Positions 18,721-28,372 of a stretch of 64,000 nt of DNA are shown one piece after another; the first letter of the stretch is position 1, and each line of letters opens with the position of its first letter. Location of the stretch: contig CALYQD010000011.1 of the NCBI GenBank assembly GCA_945280365.1, positions 26,895-90,894 of the forward strand, in the 5' to 3' direction. Position numbers and translations under genes: made by a program. This stretch comes from an uncultured Apibacter sp. (GTDB lineage Bacteria > Bacteroidota > Bacteroidia > Flavobacteriales > Weeksellaceae). Under the pieces are notes generated by a model. That model saw nothing but the letters and a program-made list of their open reading frames with translations, was not told the DNA's origin and did not search any database.

Positions 18721-18763
18721 TTTATCATTTTTTGTTTACCATTTTTTGTTTATCATTTTTTAT
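18721..18763. repeat. 14-bp tandem repeat, three copies
   Basis: Unit TTTATCATTTTTTG, present as TTTATCATTTTTTG, TTTACCATTTTTTG and a third copy diverging at its end. It lies in the intergenic region. Confidence 0.8.
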
Positions 18764-18896
18764 CTAAAAAAGAATATTTATATAGTAATAATTATCAATA
18801 TGATAAAACCGAAAGGATATATTTTTACCGAAACACAATTCTATTCTAATATTTGATGATTTTTTGTATTTATCAAAAAATATAGACTATATAAAA

Positions 18897-18928
18897 ATAA
18901 AAAGGGTAAATAAATTTACCCTTTTTAT
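18897..18928 (-). terminator. Terminator of the secreted-protein operon
   Basis: Stem AAAGGGTAAA / TTTACCCTTT with loop TAAA (18901-18924), followed on the minus strand by a U-rich run. It lies about 70 bp past the stop of the 18995 gene. Confidence 0.85.
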
Positions 18929-18994
18929 CCATCTTAATATTTTGAAAACAAATTATTAAAGTTTTTTACTAGCTACATTTTTCCAATCTTAAAT

Positions 18995-19492
18995 TTATTT
19001 CCAATAATTCCATTTAAGACCATCAAAGACAGCAAGCATTTTATTTAAAGTATCATAGCAAATCATTCCCGGATGCGGACTTTTTACATTTAAATGGGGA
19101 GCATTTACTTTAGGTAAAACTAAAGCCTTATCTGAAGCTTCTAAAACCAAAACTCCTTCCGCTGTAGATCCTTGATCACCAATGATAATACCTTTTCCTT
19201 TTTCGTCGGAATTATTAAAATTTACCGTTGAAACACTTCCGGCATCGGATAAATCCCTCCAAGTTCCATCTACTTTCATTTTTAGTTTAGAATCATTTTT
19301 ATCCATTAATAAAGTTCCGTCCACCGCGTTCCCAGGTAGAGCCTCGACAATAGGTAATAATATCCCCTTTTCTGTTCCGCTATCAAAATCCAAGATAGCT
19401 CCTCCTTGAACATCCATTTTACCGATAGCAATTTGAGCATGCAACGTAAATGCAGTAAATATAACTAGTAAGATCAATAGTTTATTTTTCAT
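18995..19492 (-). CDS. Small secreted flavobacterial protein
   Basis: 165 residues starting at MKNKLLILLVIFTAFTLHAQ, a clear signal peptide. I chose this ATG over an upstream in-frame one that would run into the preceding gene and spoil the signal peptide. The mature part begins IAIGKMDVQGGAILDF and ends GMICYDTLNKMLAVFDGLKWNYWK. That C-terminal motif matches the end of the 1940-residue protein encoded 22 bp upstream (GMIIYDTDDKCIKLYNGTDWN). The two are therefore probably coexpressed parts of one surface or extracellular system. Molecular function is unknown. Confidence 0.8.
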   Translation of the reverse strand: MKNKLLILLVIFTAFTLHAQIAIGKMDVQGGAILDFDSGTEKGILLPIVEALPGNAVDGTLLMDKNDSKLKMKVDGTWRDLSDAGSVSTVNFNNSDEKGKGIIIGDQGSTAEGVLVLEASDKALVLPKVNAPHLNVKSPHPGMICYDTLNKMLAVFDGLKWNYWK

Positions 19493-19514
19493 TTTATTTT
19501 TTGCTTTAATTAGA

Positions 19515-22500
19515 TTAATTAGTAGGACACGTTCTTTGAATACAATTCCAATCAGTTCCATTATATAACTTAATACATTTATCGTCTGTATCGTAAATAA
19601 TCATCCCTTCAACCAAATCTTGAGCAGGAATTGAATTTGAAGTTGTTCTAGTTATTACAAATCCTTTACTTTTAGATTCCAACACTATAAACCCATTGTA
19701 AGTATTATGCGGCCAATTGTCCATTGTTTTTTCAAAGGTGGTTATTCCAATTTCCGATATTTCAGTCGGAATTTCAGTATTTGGATCTAATGTACAATAA
19801 GGAAGATCTCTACAAAATGGAACTAAAACCTCATTGTCTCCGTTTACTTCAATTCTGGCACAATCTATCTCACTTGTAGTTGACATATCTATGTTTACCT
19901 CAAACTCGTTAAGTTGATCGGAAATAGGGGTCGGTGCTTGTACTTGAAAGCTAATCTCATGCTTTCCTGGTGGTAAACTAAAATTTTCGATTTCAAATTC
20001 AGAATATGGAATGACTTCCTTGTTAATAGTACCATTGGTCAATTTAAATGAAGTTTTAAAACTACGATCAATATATTCAAAACCTTCTGTAAATGCGGCA
20101 TTCAAGGTTACATTATCCAATAAATCACCAGGATTTGTTACATGTATAGTTACTAAAATTTTATCACCATCATTAATACAAGATTTATTTACTTTAATCT
20201 CATCTATAGTAACCGGGTTCGGTAAACCAGCCGATATAGAATTTATTGTACTATTTCCACATCCGTATACTAAATCACAGCTTTCATATGTTTTATCTCT
20301 ATTTTCTCGATCTAAATAATTTATAGAAGCCCTAGTTTGGTATGATGTGGTTTTATCTTCAGTAAATTTAGCTCTTGCTGTAACTATAGTTGTTGAACCA
20401 CCGGGAACTAATATTCCTGGTACGTCAAGTACTTCATTGTTTCCATAATCATTTGGGGATTGAGTAAATTCTCCATCTGTTACATTCAAAGAGTTTTCTA
20501 CCCATTGCATTCCCGATGGTAGTGAATCTTTTAAGTTTACCAGTTTATCCTCACAATTTGTATTCATTATTGAAAATGCAAAAGGAACTTCTTCACAGGT
20601 AAGAGAGGAATCCTGAACTTTAAGTGTTAAAGCCAGTCCGTCTTCATTAACCTCTACCGGTTTCGGACAATATAGTGTAATAGGTCCAATACCTATTAAT
20701 TGACTTCTTAAATTATTATTTTTATTATTATATTGTGCCTTATATTCGATAACAATCTCTTCTACAGCAATTGGAAAATCAACTCTAACTCGTCCTCTGA
20801 TTGCTGTATAGCCTGAAGACCTAGGGGCTCTAGGTTTTCCTTTCGCGACATTATCGTTAATAGTGTATGTACTTCTTCTTTGAGGGGCCACATACATTAA
20901 CTTAGGTTTCACAGTTCCTTCACCACACTTTCCGTATACTACAACCTCATCAGATACATCAGCTTGCGTATCAATATCGGATATTTCAAAGGTAGCTGCT
21001 GCAGCCCCTCCCGAAAATTTAATACTAGTAGTGATAGGCTGTGTATCTTTATCACGTGAACTTCTTCTATATAGTTGCAATGCTCTTCCGACCCGCCTTG
21101 GAGAATTATGTCGAAGCACCTTTCCCGGATCAGTTATATTTATATTTGCAATAAAATTATCTCCTAAGTCTTTTGTTTTAGACAATACACCGTTATTAGC
21201 AGCACCTCTCCATAGTTCCGCCGGATTGAGGACCTTGTAACCGTCAAAACTACAATTAGTACATACCCCCTCAGCTTTAACAGCTGCAAAAGTAAAATAT
21301 GTATTTTTCTCTGTAAATTTAAATTTAAATTGAGCTTTTGGACCTGCATTCGTATTTATCCATTGGCCAGGTATGGCATAAGCCCAATTTTCATTAGCTA
21401 CATCCTGGGGAGAATAGGCAACTAATAAAAATACTCTAAAATTCTGATTATATGGAAAATCATCAATAGAATTAGGATTAGGATTAGGATTATTATTAGC
21501 TGTTATAACAACTTTTTGTTCATCTAAATTAGTTTTATCTACTAACCACACACGCTCCATTCTAGTATCTAATCCTCCACAAATAGATTGAGAATTCTGA
21601 TTTAGCTGTACTATTCCGGTTTTTTTATTATTCCCCCAAAATAATCCGCTAAAATCATTTACTAAGGCAGGATTATCTCCTTGACCGCATGCTGTAATAT
21701 TTTCCGCCTGCATAGTGACTACTGCATTCACATCTGTTGAGCGCGCTTTATTAACGAAAATTTTAGAATTATCATCGCGCACTAAACCTGCCACGTTATT
21801 ATGATAATAGGAATACTCTGGGTCGGAACCATTCCATACTATGGTTTTACTATCCGATAATATATAATCAGTTGATACCACATCCTGTTTACTTGTACCT
21901 ATATTAATTGTCTTATATAAAGTTATGGCATATTTCATTGCTAAATAGGTTCGAATACGTTCCTTTTCTATTTCACTTAATTTTCTTTCATAGAAAAATA
22001 CTTCAGACATATATCCATTGAATTGGGCACCTGAGTAACTGGCTCCACCTAAAGTTCCTCCACTAGCCATTAAGAATTCTCCTCCAGTACCAAATGTTTT
22101 AGTATTAAGGGTGATTTTTTCGAGTTTTCCTCCAAAATCATGTTCAAAATCTCCGTCCGGCGTAATTTGACTTTTATTATCTCTCGTACTAAATCTTACC
22201 ATATGTAAGGCAGTTGCTCCTATTGAAAAGCCTTTAACTTTACCATCGTAAAGCCCTTCATTTGTAGCAACCCTACCTGCCCCGTCAAGAGGAGCAAATC
22301 CAGCAGCCGGGTGCCTTGATTTTATATTATCAACTACAACTGATCCAAAACCATGCGTATAAGTTCTATCTTTATTACCATATCCAACACTATTATAAAC
22401 TACAAATGAAGTAGCATGCTCGGGCATATTTGTACTCATTGGACCATTATCTATCGCTAATGCTGTATAATGATTAGTTCCATAATAATTAAAAAAAAGA

Positions 22501-25337
22501 GATGGGAAATAATTCATTTTTTCTTCACAATCTCTGTACTCAGGAGGTAGTATTCGTGTATTATTACTTTTAGATTCTGCTAAAGAATGATAATAATCAT
22601 TTTGGTTTGAGGTTTGATCTCTCCAAACTGATACGTTTTTAGTACCTGGAATAAGCTCTACGCTTTTTTCATCATCTGCTCTAAGCCATAACCTTAGCCC
22701 GTTAATTACTCCTCCGGGTGCATTATCATATGCAGCAAATCCTATATAATCCCCATCATTAATCTCTACATTTTTGGCAATTTTATTAACTACATGATAG
22801 ATTCTGGTTGTAGAAGGATTAAAATTCTCGTCAGGAGAAACCAAAATTACTTTAGCTGTTACGCTCGGCTTTATATTTACCACAAATCCTTTCCTTCCTG
22901 TAGCTTGAGCTTTTAAAACAATTTTATTTCTGAAATTAATATCCAAATGTAATGTATCGTTAGCAAACTGAGAACCTTGGGTATAATCATAATCTAATAA
23001 GTAACTTAATGCACCATTGGATCCAAACATTAAATAATTATTATTATCTAAAGATCCGGAATTGTCCTTATTGTTTTTTTCTATTCGATCGCCAACAAAT
23101 ACGGTCATTAAACTTCTACCATAGTTCACAGATTGCTTTTGATATAACTCAGAACTATCATCTCTAGCAATACCGAATATATCGTTATTGAAATTTGAAT
23201 TTGCATTTCCATCCCATACTTTATTTCCAAATGAATCGTAGTAAATGGGAGGAGTAGTATTATCTAATGATATACCATATTTAATTGCTAAATAGGAATT
23301 AATTTTCTCTAAATCTCTAGAATCCATTGGTTGCCCTTTAGGCCCAGATAAAACAATTATTTCTTGCAAATTTCCCGAAAAAGGATCATTATTGACAGCA
23401 GGTTTACGTGTACCTATTAGACTTAACGTAGTATTAGTTGTTCCTAATTCATATCCATTATTTATAACTTCTGTATTTCCATTAAATGTTATTCTCTGCG
23501 CAACATTTTTATCATTTGTTCGCTCAACGGCAATAATTCCATAGGTTTTATCTTTAGGATTGGAATGGGTTGAGGTATAATTAGTTGTTGTCTTTCCATT
23601 TGTAAAAGCAGGAAGATTATTGTACCATCCATGATTACTTTCTATGATCGAATGGGGGTTATATACTACTGATAAATTTTTACCTGTTATACTAACCTCT
23701 GAAACATAAAAAATATAATAAGACTTATCATCCTCAATAAAGCTTGGTGCAGCTAATGCTGTATAATAATTATTTGCATAACTAAATTCCAAATGATTAT
23801 GATAATTCATCATACTTTGCAGAGTACGCAAAACGGGCGTCGGTGAAGAATTATTTTGTGAATGATCTCTTTTAAATGCGGAAACGTCTTTCCATACATC
23901 AACATTAGTTGAGTCAGAGTCTGCTGGATTAGGCTTAACAGGCACATCATCTGCTCTTAACCAAAGCTCAGTCAATAAATTTACACCTCCGGGATTAGGA
24001 CTACTACTAATAAAAGAAACATAATCATCATTTTCAATTTCAATATTTTTAGCCAAATAATCTTTTATAGGATAAATGCGTGTTTTTTTCGGGGCAAAAG
24101 TTTCAACGGAACTTACTAAAATATATTTTGCGTCCATATTCAACTTCATATTGACCGTAATTTTACTAGTTCCGGTTACTTTCGCTTTTAAAGTTTTATT
24201 TAATTTAAAATGTATGTCTTGATTCAATTTACCGTTAGCAAAATTTTCCCCTTTATGATAGTCATAGCGAAACATTCCTACCGCATCATTCGTTCCCAAC
24301 ATTAGAAAAGTATTATCACTTAAAGTTCCTCTGTTTTTATCATTTAAATCTGCAAGCTCATCACCGACAAAAACAGTAAGGGTTGACATATCATAGTTTG
24401 TGGATTGTTTTTGATACAAACCTGACTTATCGTCTCTTCCTATTCCGAAAACATGATTTTGGTAAGGTTTAAATTTTGTCCCATCCCAAATAATATCTCC
24501 ATTAGAATTCACATAATTCGGATAATTTTTTTTAGATTTTTCCGGTTCTAAAGAAATACCATATTTAATGGATAGATAAGAATGAATTTTTTGTAATTCA
24601 AAATCTGATAGAGTAGTATTTTTAGGGCCTGATAAAACTATAATTTCCTGAATGTCTCCATTAAATTGAGTCCTACCCGTTAAGTTTAAAGCTCCTACCA
24701 CACTATTTCCATTGTTATTATTCATTTCAATGGGTCTCCCTATATTTTCGGGAACTGAATTAAAATACATCATCTGAGATACAGATAGTCCATTTGGACG
24801 CATTATCCCAACAATACCATATTTTTTTCCTTTTGAATCTTTATAGCCATAACTTGTAGTATTTGTAGCGAAATAAGGATTTCCCGAATGCCATCCCGAA
24901 TAGTTTCTTCCGGCATTTAAAGTGTATACATAACCATTATTGGTTTGTGAATGCAAAGTTGATACATAAAATATATAATAAGATTTATCTGTCGTTAAAT
25001 CTAAATTGGGACCGACTAAAAAATCTTTATTTTTAAGACCAAAAGTTACAGCGGGTTGAAAATTCATCAATTCTCCGCTTTTTTTATACAAAGGTCCACT
25101 AGTCTCCACGTATACTTTATGATCCCTATCATTTCCGGATAGGTCCTTCCATAATTTTACCGGATCATTATCCTTCAATGAACCTGACCCTCCTGCTACA
25201 GGATAATCAGCTTTTAACCATAGTTCTACTTTGCCACTATATCCCCCCGGACTTTGACCGAAGGTCATTATGGGTATTACAAAATAAAATAGCAATGAAC
25301 AATAAACAATTATTTCACAAATGCTTGTCTTTTTCAT
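19515..25337 (-). CDS. Giant secreted protein with three LamG-like repeats and DUF11-like region
   Basis: 1940 residues with signal peptide (about 1-27, ending MTFGQ). Three homologous blocks of about 230-260 residues begin with ELWLKADYPV (about 33), ELWLRADDVP (about 455) and RLWLRADDEK (about 885). Each is followed by a WKD/WRD motif and later by KIHSYLSIKYGISL-like sequence, as in concanavalin/LamG-like folds of bacterial adhesins. A DUF11-like beta-sandwich region with Cys pairs follows at about 1560-1800. The C-terminus is a GMIIYDT...WN motif, not a recognisable T9SS sorting domain. A surface adhesin or matrix protein is the best guess. It is followed by the small secreted partner gene. 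Confidence 0.82.
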   Translation of the reverse strand: MKKTSICEIIVYCSLLFYFVIPIMTFGQSPGGYSGKVELWLKADYPVAGGSGSLKDNDPVKLWKDLSGNDRDHKVYVETSGPLYKKSGELMNFQPAVTFGLKNKDFLVGPNLDLTTDKSYYIFYVSTLHSQTNNGYVYTLNAGRNYSGWHSGNPYFATNTTSYGYKDSKGKKYGIVGIMRPNGLSVSQMMYFNSVPENIGRPIEMNNNNGNSVVGALNLTGRTQFNGDIQEIIVLSGPKNTTLSDFELQKIHSYLSIKYGISLEPEKSKKNYPNYVNSNGDIIWDGTKFKPYQNHVFGIGRDDKSGLYQKQSTNYDMSTLTVFVGDELADLNDKNRGTLSDNTFLMLGTNDAVGMFRYDYHKGENFANGKLNQDIHFKLNKTLKAKVTGTSKITVNMKLNMDAKYILVSSVETFAPKKTRIYPIKDYLAKNIEIENDDYVSFISSSPNPGGVNLLTELWLRADDVPVKPNPADSDSTNVDVWKDVSAFKRDHSQNNSSPTPVLRTLQSMMNYHNHLEFSYANNYYTALAAPSFIEDDKSYYIFYVSEVSITGKNLSVVYNPHSIIESNHGWYNNLPAFTNGKTTTNYTSTHSNPKDKTYGIIAVERTNDKNVAQRITFNGNTEVINNGYELGTTNTTLSLIGTRKPAVNNDPFSGNLQEIIVLSGPKGQPMDSRDLEKINSYLAIKYGISLDNTTPPIYYDSFGNKVWDGNANSNFNNDIFGIARDDSSELYQKQSVNYGRSLMTVFVGDRIEKNNKDNSGSLDNNNYLMFGSNGALSYLLDYDYTQGSQFANDTLHLDINFRNKIVLKAQATGRKGFVVNIKPSVTAKVILVSPDENFNPSTTRIYHVVNKIAKNVEINDGDYIGFAAYDNAPGGVINGLRLWLRADDEKSVELIPGTKNVSVWRDQTSNQNDYYHSLAESKSNNTRILPPEYRDCEEKMNYFPSLFFNYYGTNHYTALAIDNGPMSTNMPEHATSFVVYNSVGYGNKDRTYTHGFGSVVVDNIKSRHPAAGFAPLDGAGRVATNEGLYDGKVKGFSIGATALHMVRFSTRDNKSQITPDGDFEHDFGGKLEKITLNTKTFGTGGEFLMASGGTLGGASYSGAQFNGYMSEVFFYERKLSEIEKERIRTYLAMKYAITLYKTINIGTSKQDVVSTDYILSDSKTIVWNGSDPEYSYYHNNVAGLVRDDNSKIFVNKARSTDVNAVVTMQAENITACGQGDNPALVNDFSGLFWGNNKKTGIVQLNQNSQSICGGLDTRMERVWLVDKTNLDEQKVVITANNNPNPNPNSIDDFPYNQNFRVFLLVAYSPQDVANENWAYAIPGQWINTNAGPKAQFKFKFTEKNTYFTFAAVKAEGVCTNCSFDGYKVLNPAELWRGAANNGVLSKTKDLGDNFIANINITDPGKVLRHNSPRRVGRALQLYRRSSRDKDTQPITTSIKFSGGAAAATFEISDIDTQADVSDEVVVYGKCGEGTVKPKLMYVAPQRRSTYTINDNVAKGKPRAPRSSGYTAIRGRVRVDFPIAVEEIVIEYKAQYNNKNNNLRSQLIGIGPITLYCPKPVEVNEDGLALTLKVQDSSLTCEEVPFAFSIMNTNCEDKLVNLKDSLPSGMQWVENSLNVTDGEFTQSPNDYGNNEVLDVPGILVPGGSTTIVTARAKFTEDKTTSYQTRASINYLDRENRDKTYESCDLVYGCGNSTINSISAGLPNPVTIDEIKVNKSCINDGDKILVTIHVTNPGDLLDNVTLNAAFTEGFEYIDRSFKTSFKLTNGTINKEVIPYSEFEIENFSLPPGKHEISFQVQAPTPISDQLNEFEVNIDMSTTSEIDCARIEVNGDNEVLVPFCRDLPYCTLDPNTEIPTEISEIGITTFEKTMDNWPHNTYNGFIVLESKSKGFVITRTTSNSIPAQDLVEGMIIYDTDDKCIKLYNGTDWNCIQRTCPTN

Positions 25338-25361
25338 ATAAGTTATTTTTAATTTTTTTAG

Positions 25362-25386
25362 ATTCTATTAAACACTTTAATAGAAT
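25362..25386 (-). promoter_or_regulatory. 11-bp inverted repeat upstream of the giant secreted protein gene
   Basis: ATTCTATTAAA, CAC, TTTAATAGAAT: perfect arms with a 3-nt loop, 25 bp before the start codon. No U-run follows on either strand, so it looks like an operator or a leader hairpin and not a terminator. Confidence 0.5.
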
Positions 25387-25964
25387 TTCCGCTATATATT
25401 AAAATATAATTTATAATTAGTTATCAAAAAAAGATATTGAAGTATACTATTGCTTACAATAATATAAATGAAGGTGGGTCCTATTTTATTTATTATAAAA
25501 CCACTTATTAATGTTCCTCTTTAATCCTATTTTACTATAAAATATTTTTTAATATTATTAATATAGATTTGATTAAAATAAATATTAAATAAATATTAAA
25601 TAAAATCAATAAGACTAACGAGTAAATAAGGTTCCATTTTAGCACTTATAAATCTTTATATCGATAATTCTACATTTTTAATTATATAAAATATATGGTT
25701 TTTTATCATACAAATTTAATAAAGACTTTAGTAATACATATATAATATTTTCAATTATTTAAGCATATATTTTGCATTAAATTGTAAGTACTTTATTTTT
25801 AATATTTTATTTAGAAAAAAAAATAAAATATTGTTCATTATATATAATTATTAAAAAAAATATATCATGAATGTAATTTCACTTGAAGTAATATTAAATT
25901 AAATTAAAAATAATCTATTTTTTCAAATAGAATAAGCATTTAGCCCTATAGGCTGTAATTAAAA
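25387..25964. other. AT-rich intergenic region
   Basis: Between the giant secreted protein gene and the pyrB promoter. It holds a short AT-rich direct repeat (units of TAAATATTAAA near 25580-25605). No coding sequence or RNA gene was recognised. Confidence 0.5.
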
Positions 25965-25995
25965 TTGTATTATTTTAAAATTTAATTTAACTTTG
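25965..25995 (+). promoter_or_regulatory. Promoter of pyrB-carA-carB
   Basis: TTG (25965-25967), 20-bp spacer, TAACTTTG (25988-25995): a full Bacteroidota-type promoter. Transcription would start near 26000, giving a leader of about 260 nt. Confidence 0.7.
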
Positions 25996-26044
25996 TAAGA
26001 TTTTTAATTCAATTAATTAACACAGATTATATTTTTTCAACCTT

Positions 26045-26239
26045 TTGAATAATTTTCAATCATTACCTAAGATAATAGAAAAAAAAGGAATTTTCATTCC
26101 TTTAGATGGACTTATTCCTTTACTATTTCTCGGAACGAAATCTCATATAGAAGATACTGAAAATATTTTTTTTAAATATTCATTTAAAAACATCTTATTA
26201 TTTAAGATGTTTTTTTTTATAAATAGAAAGCAATGCTAA
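26045..26239 (+). other. Possible pyr leader ORF (TTG start)
   Basis: An open frame of 64 codons starting at TTG and running through the pause hairpin and terminator to a stop 21 bp before pyrB. It has no recognisable domain. If translated, ribosomes would cover the terminator, as in the E. coli pyrBI leader. The only upstream start is TTG, so it may equally be chance. Confidence 0.3.
26162..26218 (+). promoter_or_regulatory. pyrB attenuator: U-loop hairpin followed by intrinsic terminator
   Basis: First hairpin AATATTT-TTTTT-AAATATT (26162-26180) with an all-U loop. Then terminator stem AAACATCTTA / TAAGATGTTT (26188-26212) followed by a run of T to 26218. It lies inside the leader, before the pyrB start at 26261, so full termination here would silence the operon. 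Confidence 0.7.
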
Positions 26240-26260
26240 TTAAACTAAATATATCAAAAA

Positions 26261-27136
26261 ATGAATCATTTTATTTCGCTTGAAAATTTTGATTTGGAGC
26301 TAATTAAGAACTTGATAGATGATGCTATCAGTTTCAAAAGGAAAAAAGCATATCCCAATCTATCAAACCGCTACATATCTAATTTATTTTTTGAGAATAG
26401 CACACGTACCAAGCTTAGTTTTGAAATGGCTGAGAAAAAAACAGGTATGGAAATTATTTACTTTGATGCTGAAACTTCCAGTATCAAAAAAGGAGAAAGC
26501 TTATATGACACGGTTAAAACTCTTCATTCTATAGGAGTTGAATGTTTTGTAATAAGACATGCGCAGGATAAATTTTACGAAAGTTTAATTAATAAAATAG
26601 ATGTACCGATTATTAACGCAGGAGATGGTTGTGGAGACCACCCTACCCAATCGCTGTTAGATTTAGTAACCATATATGAAGAATTTGGCACTTTCAAAAA
26701 TCTTAATGTTGTAATAGCAGGAGACGTCGTACATAGCCGGGTAGCTCATTCTGATGCAAAAATTTTAAAAAGACTAGGTTCTAATATTACTTTTGCTACG
26801 CCGGAATTTTGGAGGGATTCCAGTATGACAATGGGAACTTATACCTCCCTAGACACTGCAATTTCGAATGCTGATGTTGTTATGCTGCTAAGAAATCAAA
26901 ATGAAAGACATTCTAAACAATATGATGAAAAAAATTTCTTGGAATTGTATGGATTAACTAAGGAAAGAGCTGATAGAATGAAACCGAAGGCTATCATTAT
27001 GCATCCGGCCCCTATTAATAGAAATGTTGAAATTGATGAAGACCTTATTGAAGCTCCCCAGTCTCGAATATTTACACAAATGACTAACGGAGTATTTGCT
27101 CGGATTGCTGTTCTTAACTATGTTTTTAACTCATAA
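26261..27136 (+). CDS. pyrB: Aspartate carbamoyltransferase, catalytic subunit
   Basis: 291 residues. Carbamoyl-phosphate motif FFENSTRTKLSFE, aspartate site loop SSIKKGES, HPTQSLLDL, and MHPAPINRN. It makes carbamoyl aspartate, the committed step of UMP synthesis. It is slightly shorter than the usual 300-310 residues, mainly at the N-terminus, but all catalytic blocks are present. No pyrI regulatory subunit gene follows. It is first in an operon with carA and carB, which supply its carbamoyl phosphate. The preceding leader hairpins suggest attenuation control. Confidence 0.96.
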   Translation: MNHFISLENFDLELIKNLIDDAISFKRKKAYPNLSNRYISNLFFENSTRTKLSFEMAEKKTGMEIIYFDAETSSIKKGESLYDTVKTLHSIGVECFVIRHAQDKFYESLINKIDVPIINAGDGCGDHPTQSLLDLVTIYEEFGTFKNLNVVIAGDVVHSRVAHSDAKILKRLGSNITFATPEFWRDSSMTMGTYTSLDTAISNADVVMLLRNQNERHSKQYDEKNFLELYGLTKERADRMKPKAIIMHPAPINRNVEIDEDLIEAPQSRIFTQMTNGVFARIAVLNYVFNS

Positions 27137-27169
27137 ATATATCAAACCATTAAAATAAATTAACAACCC

Positions 27170-28243
27170 TTGAAAAGAAAATTAGTATTAGAAAACGGAT
27201 TAGTATTTAATGGTGAAGGCTTCGGCAGTGATCAATTCACAATTGGTGAAGTTGTATTTACCACAGGAATGACCGGTTATCAGGAAACCTTGTCAGACCC
27301 TTCATTTCACAAACAAATCATAGTTTTCACTTACCCATTAATCGGTAATTACGGTATCAACCCTAGTGATTTTGAATCTCTCAATTCTTTTGTAGGAGGG
27401 ATTATTGTTCACGAATATGCAAAAACAGAATCTCACTGGAAAAGTCAAATGAATTTAGATACCTTCCTAAAAAAACAAAATATCCCCGGATTAAGCGGTA
27501 TTGATACTCGTGCCTTAGTGAAAACTATACGGACTAAAGGAAGCATGAAAGGTAAATTTTGTGATGAAAATGAAGATATTGATGAAGTAATTAAAAAATT
27601 TAAAAATCATCAATTAGCACATCATGTTCCCGAAGTATCCACCCCCAGAGCTTATAGTGCCCCTGCAGAAGGTAATCGAATCGTATTGGTTGACTATGGA
27701 ATGAAAAAAAGCATATTAAAAGAATTATGCCTAAGAAATTGCGATGTTGTGGTAGTCCCTTATAATACAGACACTAATTCAATATTAGAACTAAATCCGG
27801 ATGGAATTATGCTTTCTAATGGTCCCGGAAACCCGGAAGAATTAACAGAATCAATAAATACTATTAAAGAATTAAGCGGGAAAGTGCCTATATTCGGAAT
27901 CTGTCTAGGGCATCAATTATACGCCTTGGCTCAGGGTGCAAAAACATATAAAATGCTTTTCGGACACAGAGGTGCTAATCACCCGGTAAAAGAATTATCT
28001 ACCAATAGGGTTCATATAACTTCTCAAAATCATGGATATGTGGTTGATGAAGATTCATTAAAAAACACCTCATTAGAAGTTACTCACCGAGCTTTAAATG
28101 ACGGCACCATAGAAGGCTTACAAGACAGAAAAAATTGGGCGTTTACCGTTCAATACCATCCGGAATCCAGTCCAGGACCGAATGACAACGAGTATTTATT
28201 CAACCGTTTTATGGACATGATTGAAGAATTTAAGCATAAATAA
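27170..28243 (+). CDS. carA: Carbamoyl-phosphate synthase small (glutaminase) subunit
   Basis: 357 residues. N-terminal CPSase small-subunit domain (FTTGMTGYQETLSDPS), then a class I glutamine amidotransferase with nucleophile in FGICLGHQ (about C245) and the His-Glu pair in QYHPESSPGP. It releases ammonia from glutamine and channels it to CarB. The start is TTG, the only sensible position: the protein begins KRKLVLENGLVFNGEGFG, as in relatives. It lies 33 bp after pyrB. Confidence 0.96.
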   Translation: MKRKLVLENGLVFNGEGFGSDQFTIGEVVFTTGMTGYQETLSDPSFHKQIIVFTYPLIGNYGINPSDFESLNSFVGGIIVHEYAKTESHWKSQMNLDTFLKKQNIPGLSGIDTRALVKTIRTKGSMKGKFCDENEDIDEVIKKFKNHQLAHHVPEVSTPRAYSAPAEGNRIVLVDYGMKKSILKELCLRNCDVVVVPYNTDTNSILELNPDGIMLSNGPGNPEELTESINTIKELSGKVPIFGICLGHQLYALAQGAKTYKMLFGHRGANHPVKELSTNRVHITSQNHGYVVDEDSLKNTSLEVTHRALNDGTIEGLQDRKNWAFTVQYHPESSPGPNDNEYLFNRFMDMIEEFKHK

Positions 28244-28372
28244 TAAAATTCTTTTTTATTCTGAAAAATATAAATATCGAAGTATCGCCAGATAAAAAAA
28301 CAGCATAAAGTAATTCTCATAAATTGTATGTAATCTGAAGTTACTTTTTCAAATTAAAAATTAAAAATTAAA

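Larger units (their letters stand above)
18536..18994. other. Intergenic region, 459 bp
   Basis: Holds the LtaS-like promoter at its left end, a 14-bp tandem repeat (18721-18763) and the terminator of the 18995-25337 operon at 18901-18924. No coding sequence seen. Confidence 0.6.

Noticed and set aside
28244..28372. Separate promoter or second attenuator between carA and carB
   Set aside because: The 129-bp gap shows no terminator hairpin and no TAnnTTTG element at a useful distance.
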